Shown here one piece after another: positions 13,530-25,699 of a stretch of 64,000 nucleotides of DNA. The notes below the pieces were generated by a model. That model did no database searches. It was not told the DNA's origin and saw nothing but the letters and a program-made list of their open reading frames with translations. The translations under genes were made by a program, and so were the position numbers. The stretch lies in the NCBI GenBank assembly GCA_963854835.1, contig OY978529.1:33476055-33540054 (forward strand). Direction: 5' to 3'. Position 1 is the stretch's first letter. Each line of letters starts with the position of its first letter. Source of the stretch: Megamerina dolium. Taxonomy: Eukaryota > Arthropoda > Insecta > Diptera > Megamerinidae.

Positions 13530-14110
13530 ATGTTTACAGTCATTGTAAGACCGTCAATTTTGTAAGGGAGTATGGAGGAACTGGTAAGGAGCAAAATATA
13601 TTGGTGTCGGTCATACATTTTACCGCTGTAGGGGCGATTTGTGGACAACTATGAAGCTATTTGTCGGTTTTCATATGTGCTTGCGTTCATTTTGAATGGG
13701 AGCACCCTTTAAAGGTGGAGATAGTGACTATGTATGTATGGAAAAAATATTGACTAGAAAAAATCAATCGGTTTCGGTGATACATTTTACTGCTCTAGAT
13801 ATCTGGATATCTGTAGATATATTATTTCTAGATTTTCAGTTAATTTTGCGTTCTTTTTGTACGGGAGCCCCTTTAGGAGTTCAAATAGTGACTAAATAAA
13901 TATGGAGGAAATATTGGTGTATTGCCAAAATTAATTGGGGTCGATAATACATTTTACTGCTCTAGGGTCGATTTTTTGGCGGCTATAGAGTTACTTGTTC
14001 ATTTTCAGATACTTTTGTATCCAATTTGTATGAAATAGCGGCTAAGTATGTATGGAGGAAATGCTGACGAGGAAAAATTAATTGAGTTGATAATACATTT
14101 TACCGCTCTA
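13530..14110 (+). repeat. Dispersed tandem-repeat family, array A (forward)
   Basis: Successive units share 'tatggaggaaatatt', 'aaaaattaattggggtcg', 'atacattttac(t/c)gctctagg' and 'gggag(c)cccctttaagg', spaced roughly 160-180 bases. The same units occur in reverse at 15.6-16.0 and 25.7-26.6 kb, and in both orientations at 32.1-33.9 kb. Confidence 0.7.
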
Positions 14111-14430
14111 GGGCCATGCAGCTCTGCTAAGCCAAACTTTCCAGTTTTTCCCTTCCCCTTTCCTTTATTTTTACAAATTTTTGTGGAACTACTCCCCTAA
14201 GAAGTTGTTCCTTCTGGTTGGGCATTCACAAAGGAAATGACTACAACTTCCACAGTGAACATTAGAGAGGAATCGTAGTTTCTCTGCGTGAATCCACCAA
14301 TGAGCACCAATGGCCTGAGAGAACACCGTCGCTTGCCTAGTAGCATCGATGCGGCGATCCCAGTTAAAAAGTTGTTATCGCTTCCTCAGTTGAATTTCAG
14401 TTAAGCTTACTGTGTCTCCGGGCCATTCAC
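14110..14430 (-). pseudogene. Possible non-LTR retrotransposon tail relic
   Basis: On the minus strand a translated stretch reads roughly HCGSCSHFLCECP. This resembles the zinc-knuckle tail (C..C...HFLC.CP) found after the RNase H domain in R1/LOA-like LINE ORF2 proteins. Frames are broken and the rest is unrecognisable. The assignment rests on one short motif. Confidence 0.3.
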
Positions 14431-15585
14431 GTTCATTTCGTTGGATTAAGAAATTCCTTATGGCATTCACATTCATTCTGGACAGCTCATCAAGCCCATC
14501 GAAAGTTGGCTTGTTGAGTTGACGCTGTGATTTGCATCTTTTGGTAACCTCAAAACGTATACTACTAGATCTATGTCCACGAAAGTACTAAGGCATGTTA
14601 GTTGATCTTGCTTCTCATTTTCTTCAATGTTTTTATGGCTCAGAACCTAAATGGGACTAACTTCAACAAGTATTAAATATATAAATTGACATCACTCTAG
14701 ATTTGCAATTATTTCTTTTCATTTTATATCCAATACGATACTTTAATTTTCACCTGGAATTCATTTTTTAATATTTTCATATAAAAATATTGCTATCAAA
14801 ATGAATACGTGTAAGTATTCTGCAATTGTATGATTGCAACTAGTTGCAAAGCAACATACGCTTTGTAAATACATATTACTTTAAATAAAAAAGAAGCAAA
14901 ATGACACAAATAAAATAGCTATATATACAATATAATATTGAGTTACATATTTACAAAAGCACGCAAAAGTTTGAATGAAACGTCATCATTGGCAACATGG
15001 TTACATTGTTCTCGAACAAAGACAAAATGATGCATTATTCTATTTATGTGCATACTTTGTAAATTTGTTCAATGTAATAAATTCTTTTTAAGCTTCGTAT
15101 ACTTACATATGTGGGTACATTGGGGGATCTTAGGCGAAAATTTACAATTGTAACCTCCTACAATTGCCACTTGGTTTATTAAAGTGATTAGTTTCATAAT
15201 ATTTTGGCTTCACCGATAAAAGTTTATGAATTTGAAGTTGCAACCTGCTCTAAAAATATTTCGAAATGTTTCTCCATGAAAAATACGAATTGAAAAATAA
15301 TTTTTGAGTTCACAATTTTTCACGAATATTTGTCGTTAGTAAGTTTACAGGTGAAAACCGTTTGAAGGTCTTTCTACAAAACTCGAAAACTCACAGATAA
15401 TTATTACGAAAGCGAAAATATTCTGAGAAGTTTTATAAAATAAACCAAAATTAGTACTTGAGGTGCCTTAATACTGCAATAAAAAGTAGCAACAATGAAA
15501 TAAAATAAAATAGAAATTCAACTATTTCTTATATATGATGCTACACATACTTACGTTAGAGAGGGTCAAATATTTTTTTCCCAAG
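14431..15585. other. Intergenic, no gene seen
   Basis: AT-rich between two arrays of the same repeat family in opposite orientation. No gene or RNA found. Confidence 0.5.
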
Positions 15586-15589
15586 AAAT

Positions 15590-16020
15590 TCCTCCCAACT
15601 TCCTTACTCCATCTCCACTCCTTAAGGGGATTCCGTACAAAATGATCCACAAGATACCAAAAAAACCTAGAGGTACCCTCATAGGTGACTAGAAATTGTC
15701 CCTAGAGCGGTGAAAGGTATGACCAATACGTAATCATTTTTCTTCTCTACATTTACTGCAATCATACTTACCCTCTAGCTCCACACTTTAATGAGGCTCC
15801 CATACAAAATCCCATGAAAATCCACAAACCAGCTCATAGTTGCATAAGAATCGCTCCTGGAGCATTGCAAAATATGACACATATGACATGTCTTCTTCGA
15901 CATTTTCTTCGAAAATCGTACTTCCAATTTCAGCCCCCTAAACGGCGCTATCATACAAAATTAACATAAAAACGCCACTAAATTGACAGATATCCCTAAT
16001 TTGACCCACCTTAATGTGCA
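15590..16020 (-). repeat. Dispersed tandem-repeat family, array B (reverse) with terminus
   Basis: Reverse-orientation units: 'ccttaaggggattcc(g/c)(a)tacaaaatga', 'cctagagcggtgaaaggtatgacc', 'tacttaccctctagctccac'. The array ends in 'aatttgacccaccttaatg' (about 15996-16016), the same terminal motif that closes the arrays at 26.65 and 33.87 kb. Confidence 0.7.
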
Positions 16021-16481
16021 CATATTTTCATACCCGCACACGCTAGGTTAATCATAAAACGTGCATTCACTTTCAAACATTTAAAGACAAGTCTCACTCT
16101 TTCAGATGCTTGAATCCATAAGTGTTGCCAATGGATGAGGATGCATAGATGAAATATGTTAGTAAATATAAACGGCGCAATATACATTCTCTATGCTTGA
16201 TGTATGATGTATGCAATTCATTAAGATATTTATATGAGAGATGTATGATAAGTATAGTAAAATTCTGATAATGAGATGGAAGACCATCTCTCATCTTCTA
16301 TACGAAAATTAGGAATTCATACGCCACAGAAAGAATTAGAAATTATTTTATCTAACCAGATGGCTAATCTGCTTTGTTTTTGCTGAAGCCGTAAAGGATT
16401 TGGCCGATCAGATTGGGTGCCCAATTGGGATGCACAAATATTAGCAATCCAAGAAAAATAAGTTTCTTCGATCGCTAATAT

Positions 16482-18508
16482 AATTTTTTTTTTTTTTTTT
16501 TTTTTTTTTGTTAGCTTATTTTTTTTTTATTGAATCTTTCTTAAATACGAGAAACTAACAATAAGTATTCAAATCTTACAAACTAAATAAAACTATGTGA
16601 TATCCCCTACGTTCCATCACAATTTGGTGAGTCGCGAGATGTAGCAATTTTACAGCATATTCAGTGTGTCTTTTCTTTTTAATCGACGATGCCCCTTGCT
16701 CAGCAACAATTGCCTAGCAAGGGGATTCGGATGATTGTGTAATTTTTGAATGTAGCTTCTGCAGTACATTGCAACTTCCTCAGAAATTGTGGATACATTT
16801 AAATCTCGATGGATGTTAACGTTCCTCATATACCAAGGCGCGTTTACAATAATTCGCAGACACTTGGATTGTATTCGCTGCAATTTTTCGATATTAGAGG
16901 GAGATGCGGTGCCCCAAAACTGAATACCATAAGTCCAGATTGGTTTCAGGATTGCTTTATATAATAGCACTTTGTATTCAAGATTCAACTTTGATCTTTT
17001 GTGTAACAGCCACCATAACTGATTCATTTTAAGCTTGATCTGAGTTTTCTTTGCCTCTATGTGATTTTTCCATGTCAGCCTTCTGTCGAGGTGAATACCC
17101 AAGTACTTTGTTGAGGAACATTGTGGAACTGATTGGCCATTAATTTTAAGTGGGGGACATGTATCTAGCCTTAGCGTGAAGGTTACATGTACGCTCTTTG
17201 ATTCATTGACTTTTATACGCCATTTTGCTAGCCAGATTTCGAGAGAATCGACATGAGTCTGCAGGAGTTTAGTAGCTTCTATGGGGTTAGAGCGAGAGCA
17301 CAATATTGCCGTATCATCAGCAAAGGTCGATATGAATGTATAGTTATTGTTGGGCATATCTGAAGTGTATAAGAGATACAGTAAGGGACCCAAAACGCTT
17401 CCTTGAGGAACGCCAGCGTGAATATCCAATGGATTTGTTGTGTAATCCTTGTGATGTACGAGAAATTGTCTTTTCGTGAGGTAGCTACTAAGCAATGAGG
17501 AGACATTTGCAGGCAGTAATAGTTTGAGTTTGTAAATAAGGCCATCGTGCCATACTTTATCGAAAGCTTGAGTGATATCAAGAAAGACAGCTGAGCAATA
17601 CTTTTTTTCTTCAAAAGTGTTCCTTATAAGAGTTACAATGCGGTGGACTTGTTCTATTGTGCCGTGCTGTTTTCTAAATCCAAACTGATGTTGAGGAATC
17701 AGTTGGTTGAGATTAATAAATGGAGTTATATTCATGACAAGTAGCTTTTCGAATACTTTAGAAAGTAGAGGCAGGAGGCTGATAGGTCTGTACGATGCAA
17801 CTTTTGTAGGGTCTTTTCCTGGTTTTGCTATCATAATAATTTTTGAAGTTTTCCAGCATTTGGGATAGTGTTTAATACGAAGGATAGCATTGAAAATGTG
17901 CATCAGATGAATTACTGAAGCCGGAGGTAGCTCTTTTATCATTTTACCGGTAATTTTATCTGGACCAGGTGATTTTTTTGGGTTTAAATCTTTATAAATT
18001 GCTTTGAATATGTCCTTTTTTTTAATTTTGAGCGTTATTGAGCAAGGTTGAGAAGTTAATTTTGGTAATGAGGACTGTGAAGAAGGTGGATTGGGTGTAA
18101 ACACACTTTTTAGGTGGTTTGCAAAAGCCAAACCCTTCTCACAGTTGCTTCTAGCCCAATTACCGTCACTCAAACGGATGGGGGAATCAGTGAGAATTGG
18201 CCGATTTGATTTTTTTGCTGATTTCCACAAAGAGTAGTCTGACGCTTCACCAGGTGTTAATTTCGCTATGTGCTCTTCTAACTCTTTGTTGTTTTTATTT
18301 TTCAAGGCTTGCTTTAACTTTCGAGTGCAGTGCTGTAGCTGTGTTTTCAGATTCGGTGATCTGAATTCTTGCCATTGTCTTCGGAGTCTTCTTTTCTGTC
18401 TTACTAGCAATTCAATGTCTGCTGGTGTGTATTGGCTATATTTTGATTGCTTGCATACCTTTGTGCAGGTGGCTGAGCTGAGAGCTAATGAGAGTAGCTG
18501 GTTAGCTG
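16482..18508 (-). mobile_element. 5'-truncated Jockey-clade LINE with poly(A) tail and TSD
   Basis: On the minus strand the element begins near 18508 and ends in a run of 26 A (a T run at 16484-16509 on the plus strand), preceded by an AATAAA near 16530. An 8-base direct repeat, gctaatat, flanks it at 16474-16481 and 18509-18516, as expected of a target-site duplication. The ORF is open right up to the 5' edge, and the first in-frame stop upstream falls inside the flanking duplication. This is therefore a classic 5'-truncated, retrotransposed copy with little decay. Confidence 0.85.
16650..18508 (-). pseudogene. LINE ORF2 reverse transcriptase, 5'-truncated
   Basis: About 620 codons remain open and run through the reverse transcriptase domain of a Jockey/X-element-like ORF2. 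Visible RT blocks in order are YRPISLLPLLSKVFEKLL, HQFGFRKQHGTIEQVHRI, the AFDKVWHDGL block, GVPQGSVLGPLLYLLYTSDM, catalytic FADD (near 17310-17325) and KYLGIHLDRRLTWKNHI. The tail has the usual YGIQFWG segment. The apurinic endonuclease domain that should precede the RT is missing because of truncation, and no ORF1 is present. The frame has no internal stop, which points to a recent insertion. An internal ATG at 18408-18410 could start a 586-codon frame, but there is no reason to think it is a functional gene. Confidence 0.88.
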
Positions 18509-18639
18509 GCTAATATTATAAAACGAAGAAAGGCTTAATTAGAATTGTTATAATTTTCCTTCTTTGGTCATTACAAATTTCAATTAATTTTATTCCCGAA
18601 ATTCCACTAATCACTTCATCTTTTCGCTCACTGGAGACT

Positions 18640-19410
18640 GGTAGAAACGCCAGACGCCGACAGGTTCACCACCACTTGATCACTGTAATGTAGGTTCGCT
18701 CTTTCGCCATGTCTGCGACTACGTTTTTGTATAGAAACAATTCTTAAATTCTACCATGAGCTTATTAGATACTCGCCATCAATCGAAATAGGTATTGATG
18801 GCGAGTCTTCCAGAGAATGTTTCAAGCGAAAGCTAAACACCTAGCAGCTTGTTTAAAATCTTTTTTCTCCTTAATTGACTTCTGCTTTTAACTCACTGAC
18901 GCCAATTGTAAATTCCCATGCAACGTTAGTTTCCCCAGATCTTGATTTTTGCAAAGGAGAACCAAAGAAGAGAAGAACTCGTTCGTTCCAACACATATAG
19001 CTTATTACCAACTCGCCATCAATCCAAAAAGGTCAACTAGTCTTATAAAGATTTTTTCAATAGCAAGCCCTGGGCATAACCGTACTTAAAATTCTTCTTC
19101 TTCTTCTTAATTGACCACTACAACTGTCAATTGATTTGCCTCAACATGTGAATTTTTTCCTTCATTTCCTTAGTTAGAAATCCGAAGGCGCCAACAGATC
19201 CCCCAGAACTTGATATTTGGCGTCCACAGTTTTGTATACAATAGATTCTTAGGTAGAACGAGATTCTCCAACACTTGGATCTTTACAATGAAGGTTCGTT
19301 CTTCCATTACGTCGGCGTCCATGATTTTAAATAGAATCCCAATGCATACCACTCAAGATTATACCTTATTCGCCACTCCCAATCAGCCTAAATGGCTCAA
19401 AAGATCTCGC
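18640..19410. repeat. Degenerate repeated module, three copies
   Basis: Three stretches end in a similar phrase: 'gcttattagatactcgccatcaatcg' (about 18760), 'gcttattaccaactcgccatcaatcc' (about 19002) and 'ttataccttattcgccactcccaatc' (about 19359). Each is preceded by partly matching 'cgacaggttcacc / gccaattgtaa / gcgccaacagatcc' sequences and by 'ttcgttctt' phrases. Spacing is irregular (about 240 and 355 bases). No function is suggested. Confidence 0.4.
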
Positions 19411-19529
19411 AAAAGGTTTTTTAATCTAATACTTTATGAATCCGCTCATCATAGTTGGAAAAGTCTAAGTTTCTGCGCCATTCCAAATTTCTTTCTCAAA
19501 ACAAGAATTAATTTAGCATTTTAAGGCGC

Positions 19530-19850
19530 CTCACAGAAAATTGCGATTAAAATGTTGTAATCAAAATAAATAAGCGGACTCTGATATATTAGTTCATATA
19601 GCGTTACCGCCGAGTTTCTCTTCCAGTACTGTAGAATGTTTTTAATTTGGACAGTATTAAAAGGATTGTATTTATAATAGCCGGTTATGAATGGTACAAC
19701 CCCTGTGATATCAATTTTTTTGAGTTTCGTCACAGAACCCTTCCCATGGCAAATTGTTACTACCGGAAAAACATCCAATTGCTTGTCGATAGGTGGGCAC
19801 AATTCGAAAAAAAATATTTTCGACATTTCTAAGCTTCGTCAGTGAGCTTC
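19530..19850 (-). repeat. SINE-like copy (minus strand)
   Basis: Read on the minus strand: 'tcgaattgtgcccacctatcgacaagc', 'gtagtaacaatttgccatgg', 'aaccggctattataaatac' and 'ttttaatactgtccaaatt'. These are the same ordered segments as the copies at 2.36 and 35.5 kb. A 101-codon open frame across it is a by-product. Confidence 0.55.
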
Positions 19851-20027
19851 AAATATTTACAAGCACTTTGTGATAGAAAATTAGGCTGACTTTAATATAA
19901 AATGAGGCATAATTTTAAAATATTTATTCTACATTTACAAAATATTGTATTTGCTTTATAATAAGTTCTCTCTTGCTCTGTCTGTCTTTATTTCCAGTTT
20001 TCCTTTTCATTACAGTTGGCCATCAAA

Positions 20028-21344
20028 ATGTATTTAAAACATCAGCAGTTGTACCCTTTGGTTGTATTTCTTCCAATCATTCTGTGTTTCTATTGTCGGA
20101 CAACATTAGCTGATGGTATGATGACAACTAATGACAGTACGTAAATCTGTTTTCGTTTTATTTTTTGTTTTTTGGTTTTTGGTTTTTGGTTCTAATAAAA
20201 TTAATACTGTATTGTTATTTAGGAGCTGATTCAAATGCCATTTATGACAATCTATTACAACGTGAATATGCTGGCCCTTTGTTGTTTCCGAATCATGTCG
20301 TAGTTGAACGTAAGGCACCACGTTCTCCCTCATTACGTTTACGCTTCGGACGACGTAGTGATCCGGACATGATGTTAACACCGAGCGCAGAAAAACGTTG
20401 GTTTGGTGATGTCAATCAAAAGCCAATACGTTCTCCCTCGTTGCGTCTACGTTTCGGGCGACGTAACGATCCAACAATGCCGCTGCATAATGCATTCGAT
20501 GAAATGCTAAACGATGTCGATGCTGCTACTGAAACTGATGCTGATTTGGATGCGGTTGCTAATGCTTATGATGATGCAGTCGCATCATTGCGCAATGTGC
20601 GACGTAAACCAGAACGTTTACGTTTCGGACGTAGTATACCATTTGCTGGCGCTGAAATGTACTTGAACGATAGAGAAGTTGGTGATGATCTTTTTAATAA
20701 TAATGATGAAGATGAAGTGAGTATACCAAGCGTATACAATTGCATTTAATAATTTCCTCTTTAATGTCAATGTGAAAAATTCAATTTGCTAATGTTTTCA
20801 TTTTAGATAAACCCCTTTATATACACAGTTTTAACGCATCTCCAGACTGCACGTAATTTCTATCCAACACTACGTAAATTTGAGAATGACTATATGCGTT
20901 CCATGTTTTCCTTATCGGACGATTCTTCTAATCCTAATGCTGTGGATAATGGTGATAATTTTGAGCGTGAAATACGCAAAACTGGTCCACTCCGATTACG
21001 TTGGGGACGAAGTACTGGCGGTCAAAGTAATAATAAAGCAATTGAAGTAGCCGATTTGCAGCAGCAGGGTCAGCAGCAGCAGCAGCAACAGCAGCATCAA
21101 CAAAAGGTAAAATAATTTCTTAAACTCACTTACATGCACATCAGTGACGTATTAAGCTCAAGATCGGAATTCCTTCCACCCTTAGACATCGTGAAATCTT
21201 AATTTCGTCACTGATCATACATTTTAGTTACATATACTTACACATTTTACAATTATTGCATTATTTCCAAAAATTTTCCTATAGAACACACAAAAAACAG
21301 TAAACACTGAGAAACTTCAAAATCCGAAAGAGAATAAGGAATAA
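20028..21344 (+). CDS. sNPF: Short neuropeptide F precursor
   Basis: Encodes a secreted precursor of the amidated short neuropeptide F peptides, which in insects act through a G-protein-coupled receptor in feeding, growth and sleep control. Coding exons are inferred as 20028-20136, 20223-20716, 20807-21106 and 21285-21344, all with GT/AG borders and matching phases, giving 320 aa (Drosophila about 281). Residues 1-29 form a hydrophobic signal peptide ending near TTLA. Amidated peptide cores are SPSLRLRF (71-78 and 107-114, each followed by GRR), KPERLRF (165-171, then GR) and TGPLRLRW (260-267, then GR), set off by basic sites. WFGDVNQKPIR precedes the second copy, as in Drosophila. YDNLLQREYAGP (44-55) is the conserved spacer. 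A glutamine-rich stretch lies near the end of exon 3. A splice acceptor at 20014-20015, just before the ATG, implies upstream untranslated exons. Confidence 0.95.
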
Positions 21345-24290
21345 ATAGATACATACTACATGATCGTGAACGCAGAAATTCTTACACTTAATGAGTCAAT
21401 CGTATTTACAAATACAAAATACAAAAATATCAATTCAAATGGAAAAAGAAAATATCATTAATTTTTTTTTTTTCATTTAAACTTTACTTTTTAAACAAAA
21501 ACTAACAAGAGGATTCAATGAAACGCGTAATAAACTCTCATAACATTCCCATTCTCACAAATAAACTGTCAAAAATTCGAGAGGAAATATATTTTGCACA
21601 AACCGAAATATTACAATTTTGTTTTTGTTTTCTTATACAAAATGGCGTCACGGAGTATTCAAATCCGGTATCTTACTGTTGTCTTTAAAACGGCGAAAAT
21701 ACAAATACAAAGTAAGGCATGCTACAACTTATTAGGTGCAGTAAGGTGACAATTATTCATTTAGCACTTGAGTGATTCTAAAAATCGTAATTAATTAATC
21801 GGCTTCTATGCTTTTCTTTTTTTTTTTCTTTAATTACTCAACTCAAGCATCATCTTGCACTCTCGGAGCATACTAAATCTTATTATTCACGTCGTTAATT
21901 GCAAGTGCGTAAATGCTTTTCAGAGAAATAACTGTAATATACCCATACCTCGTTATAAGGCAGCCACTTTAACGGCGTTTCCCTATAATGGCTTTTTTAT
22001 ATTTATGGCCCAAAATAATTCGTTATTTGTCCCAGGTATGAACGTTTCCCATACCTCGCTATACGGCCTGCGTACGTTCCGTAAAAGTTGACCGTAAAAC
22101 GAATCTACTATTATCGATATTTATGTAATACTACAGTCTAACAGCACATCATTTGGGTCCTATAACGTAACATTGTGGGTCACAAATATATTGAATGGAA
22201 CGCTCGTGTACCATTACCTATAATATCTGTCCTCCGTTGCACCAAACAATGACAAAAAACGACTACACTTAGATGAACTTACTGTGAACGCCCTTATGGG
22301 CATGATTACGGGCATGATTCCCTCGTCCGTAAACATGCCCACAGTTAGTAGAGCAAGAACTGGAAACTATCTCGCACCTTTCGTCTGAGTATCCAACCTT
22401 CACATATCATAGGAAAGTACATCTGGGCAATTACTGTAAGAACAACCTCAGCAATCTGGCTCAATGCCAGCTGGAGAATTTATATCAGGGACCCGACCAG
22501 TTATAACTTTTAAAATAAAAATCGTTTAAAAGAAGTTTTTGGAAAAAAAAGTCCAACAATAACTGAAAAAACCGGATAATTTGAAAAAACTATAAAGAGA
22601 GTGACAGATTATTGAAGTTACTAATTCTGGAATTACTTAAAACTTCACTCAACCATTTTGATAAGATTTTTATTTGCTCATTATCATTAATTACACAAAT
22701 TATTCATAGCGCGATCATTTGGGTCCGCTTCACAGTAGTCTTGACATCAGATTTCTGCGCCTTTCGATGAAGGAGATGAAAATAAAGAGGCAGCGTATAA
22801 CATCAGTGTGTTCATATTTCTTTGCATATTATAATTTGCATATTTCTCTTACTATTTTTGCATTTGCTTATTTTAATACAATAGATTACAACAAAACTTG
22901 ATAAGAAATTAGTTAAAAAAAAAAGCAAACTATGTTACAAGCACTAAAGAAAAACTTGCCGTCAAGACTTGACTAATATAGATCACAGCAAAGACGTCAA
23001 GAGTATGCAAATGAGAAATTTGCGTGTTTTATTGAATCTTCTTCGTGTATATTTATACTTCCATGCGTCGTCTTTAACAAAATTATTGAAAAAAAAAAAT
23101 AAAATCAAATAAATTAATTTTATTTAATTTCTAATTTATTTATATACGTCTATTATAGTATATGATATTTTACTATAATATTTCAAGGGACAAAAGAAAA
23201 GAAAAAAAGATGTAACAAATTTTTTGCATACTACTCGTACATACAATACATATAAAAAATCTTGTTTGCTAGATTAATTCAAAATAGATTTGTATAGTTA
23301 AAGAGAAAAAATATTAATGTTATACATAAATATAGAATGTGTGTGTATATATACAAAATATATACAAAGACATACAATATTTTAAACATGGCCCCCCCCT
23401 AAAAGAATATATACATATAATAAGTACTACTCACAAAGAATCTTTATATGTATTCTATATAATGTTGATCATGATAAAGATACATATTCGTATATATTTC
23501 AATTATGCATACATAATATATTTATAAAATGCATATAATATACCTATGCACTCTAAAAGAAATGCAAAAAAAAATTGATTTTATAATATACAATATAATC
23601 TGCTTATTGTTGTATTTTTTTCATATTTTTTGGTTATTCTTCTTTTTTTTATTTACACCATCATTAAAATATATACATATATATCTAATATTTTTAATTT
23701 TGCTCAAAAACTCAAAAAACAAAAAATGCTAAATTTATTAAACAATATAAAACCTAACTGATACTCTTAATATATATATTGTACTTATGTATGTGTGCAA
23801 TTATTATTATTGAAATACATAGAAAACAAAGAATTAAAAAAAAAACAAAACACACACACATATAAAACATATATTAGCAGAATATATAGAAAAAAAAAGA
23901 AATTAATAAAAATATATATATAAATATAAATAAAATAAATGTAAATACTAGCAGAGGAAAATGTAAAAGATTTTTTGAAAGAAATACACAAAAATAAATA
24001 AATGAAAAACGGCATGAAAAAAATCGTCGTTGATTGTCTTATTTCTATGAACCATTTCTATGAACCGTGATAGTGAAATTGATATTTTATTTGTGAGAGT
24101 CATCCTTCGAAAAACTCGATTGATATATTTGCATTAATATATACACAGTGTAATTGACAGTGTGATAGTGAAACTGTTGTTAAACTGTCTAACCTCAACA
24201 TTAAGATGTCATCACTTGTCAAGAAGTCTCACAGTCTTGTTTCACAACAATTGGTGAGAGTGAGTGTTTTTATGAAAATTGAAAAAATCT
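21345..24290. other. Very AT-rich region after sNPF
   Basis: The first part may be sNPF 3' UTR: an AATAAA overlaps the stop (21340-21345) and another lies near 21559. A TATCGATA palindrome sits near 22113. From about 22900 to 24000 the sequence is almost pure A/T with tatata and poly(A/T) runs. No gene is supported. Confidence 0.5.
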
Positions 24291-24309
24291 CAAGTATCAA
24301 GCTGCGATT

Positions 24310-24505
24310 AAATATTGTTGTCGTAAGATAAACACCCAAGCAAATCAAAGATGAGTTGGACGCTGTGGAATTTTCGTCAGCTGAATTTAAACGTTGTCGT
24401 ACTAGCTTGGAAGGCAATGAACGAACGGGACGTACAAAAATTACACCGATCACTGACGATAACATCGCACAAGTTCACCAAATGATGAATGGTGATGGAA
24501 TGTAA
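24310..24505 (+). pseudogene. mariner transposase N-terminal relic
   Basis: The plus strand translates as EFKRCRTSLEGNERTGRT followed by KITPITDDNIAQVHQMM. This matches the linker after the first helix-turn-helix and the start of the second DNA-binding helix in mariner transposases (typically RSGRP then TDENV..VH.MV). The reading frame is broken on both sides and the catalytic domain is absent. It is a dead fragment of a Tc1/mariner element. Confidence 0.6.
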
Positions 24506-25690
24506 GTTACAATATGCTTTAGTAGTATACCATCGATTGGATCAGCCAATTTTTGTAGTCAGAACTTTGGTAAGTACCCAACTAAACAGCTTCCCTATCG
24601 AATTGCATGTATCCTGTATTGCAGAAACCATATTAAAAAGGTTTTCCAGCATCAAAATCAATAATAATGTTAACCAAGTTATCAACCGTAGAATAATGCT
24701 AGCTAGCAGTTTCTATTTTAGACTAAGTAAGAGTTCTAGCTCACTCTCTCTCAGAAAGAAAACCACACTCTACAAGTCGCTCAGAAGATTCGACACTTTT
24801 AAACTCCCTCAAGAGAATATTGGTGATGCTGAGAGAAAAAATCTTCGTAAGGTCTTGATACAAATATTGAGTGCCAGCATGCTTCGATCAATAAGATGTG
24901 ATCTTGGTTTTCCGATGTTGGATCTGTCAACAAAGAGAAAGTCCCAAGCATCTGTAAAAGGGTCAAATGTTGGAGGGTCATTACTCTTTGTGGGTATGTC
25001 AATTGACTAATTACTCTCATTTATAATGCAGCCTAGTACCGTAGTATAATTCGACTTAATCTACTTAATCCACACTGAAATTTAATTTAAGCAAAAATGA
25101 GTTGAAAGCTAAAAATTATTTAACATTTTAATTAGATAAATGTTATGCTATGATTATTTTTATATATTAAGATGCTCCATAAAAATAATTCCCATTTTTA
25201 TCATACTAGATTTTTAGACATAATTTTAAAGCAGTTTAGCTCAAGAATGTCATTTTATTGAGCAGAAATATTTTAGTTGACGTAAAAATAGCAAATAATT
25301 TTATGTGCATATAAAAGCTTAGTAATATACATAAATACATTGGCATAAATATATATACATAGTATTCAGATGACTTTAAAGCTTTATAATTAATTATTTA
25401 CAAAATCAGAGCCACAACAAAATTGTATACATATCTCGCATTGAGGTGCTCCATGAGCTATACCATTTAATCTTATCAATGATAATCTTTTGGTTTTAGT
25501 GATAACCAATGGTGACATCGGCCTTTTAAAAAATTACCACTTAAATCGGGTTTTGTATGAAACCATTTTTGATCAAGTAAAACGTCATAAAATTTGCAAT
25601 AAATTAAAAAGACTACGGTTTTTCAAAAATGATTTTTTTAAATCAATTTTCATTATAATTTATATAATTTCGCCATTTTTCATTATGAAA
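24506..25690. other. Intergenic, no gene seen
   Basis: A 173-codon open frame at 24489-25010 (+) is the longest in the area. It starts inside the mariner relic, shows no recognisable domain, and overlaps an opposite-strand frame. I treat it as chance or transposon-derived. Confidence 0.4.
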
Positions 25691-25699
25691 CTCGTACCT

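Noticed and set aside
16650..18410. Intact functional protein-coding gene of 586 aa
   Set aside because: It is the 3' part of a truncated LINE lacking its endonuclease domain and promoter, flanked by target duplications.
22113..22120. TATCGATA DRE-type promoter element
   Set aside because: The site is in a gene-free AT-rich region, not near any start I can support.
24489..25010. 173-codon open frame after the mariner relic
   Set aside because: No known domain, starts within transposon debris, and is crossed by an opposite-strand frame.
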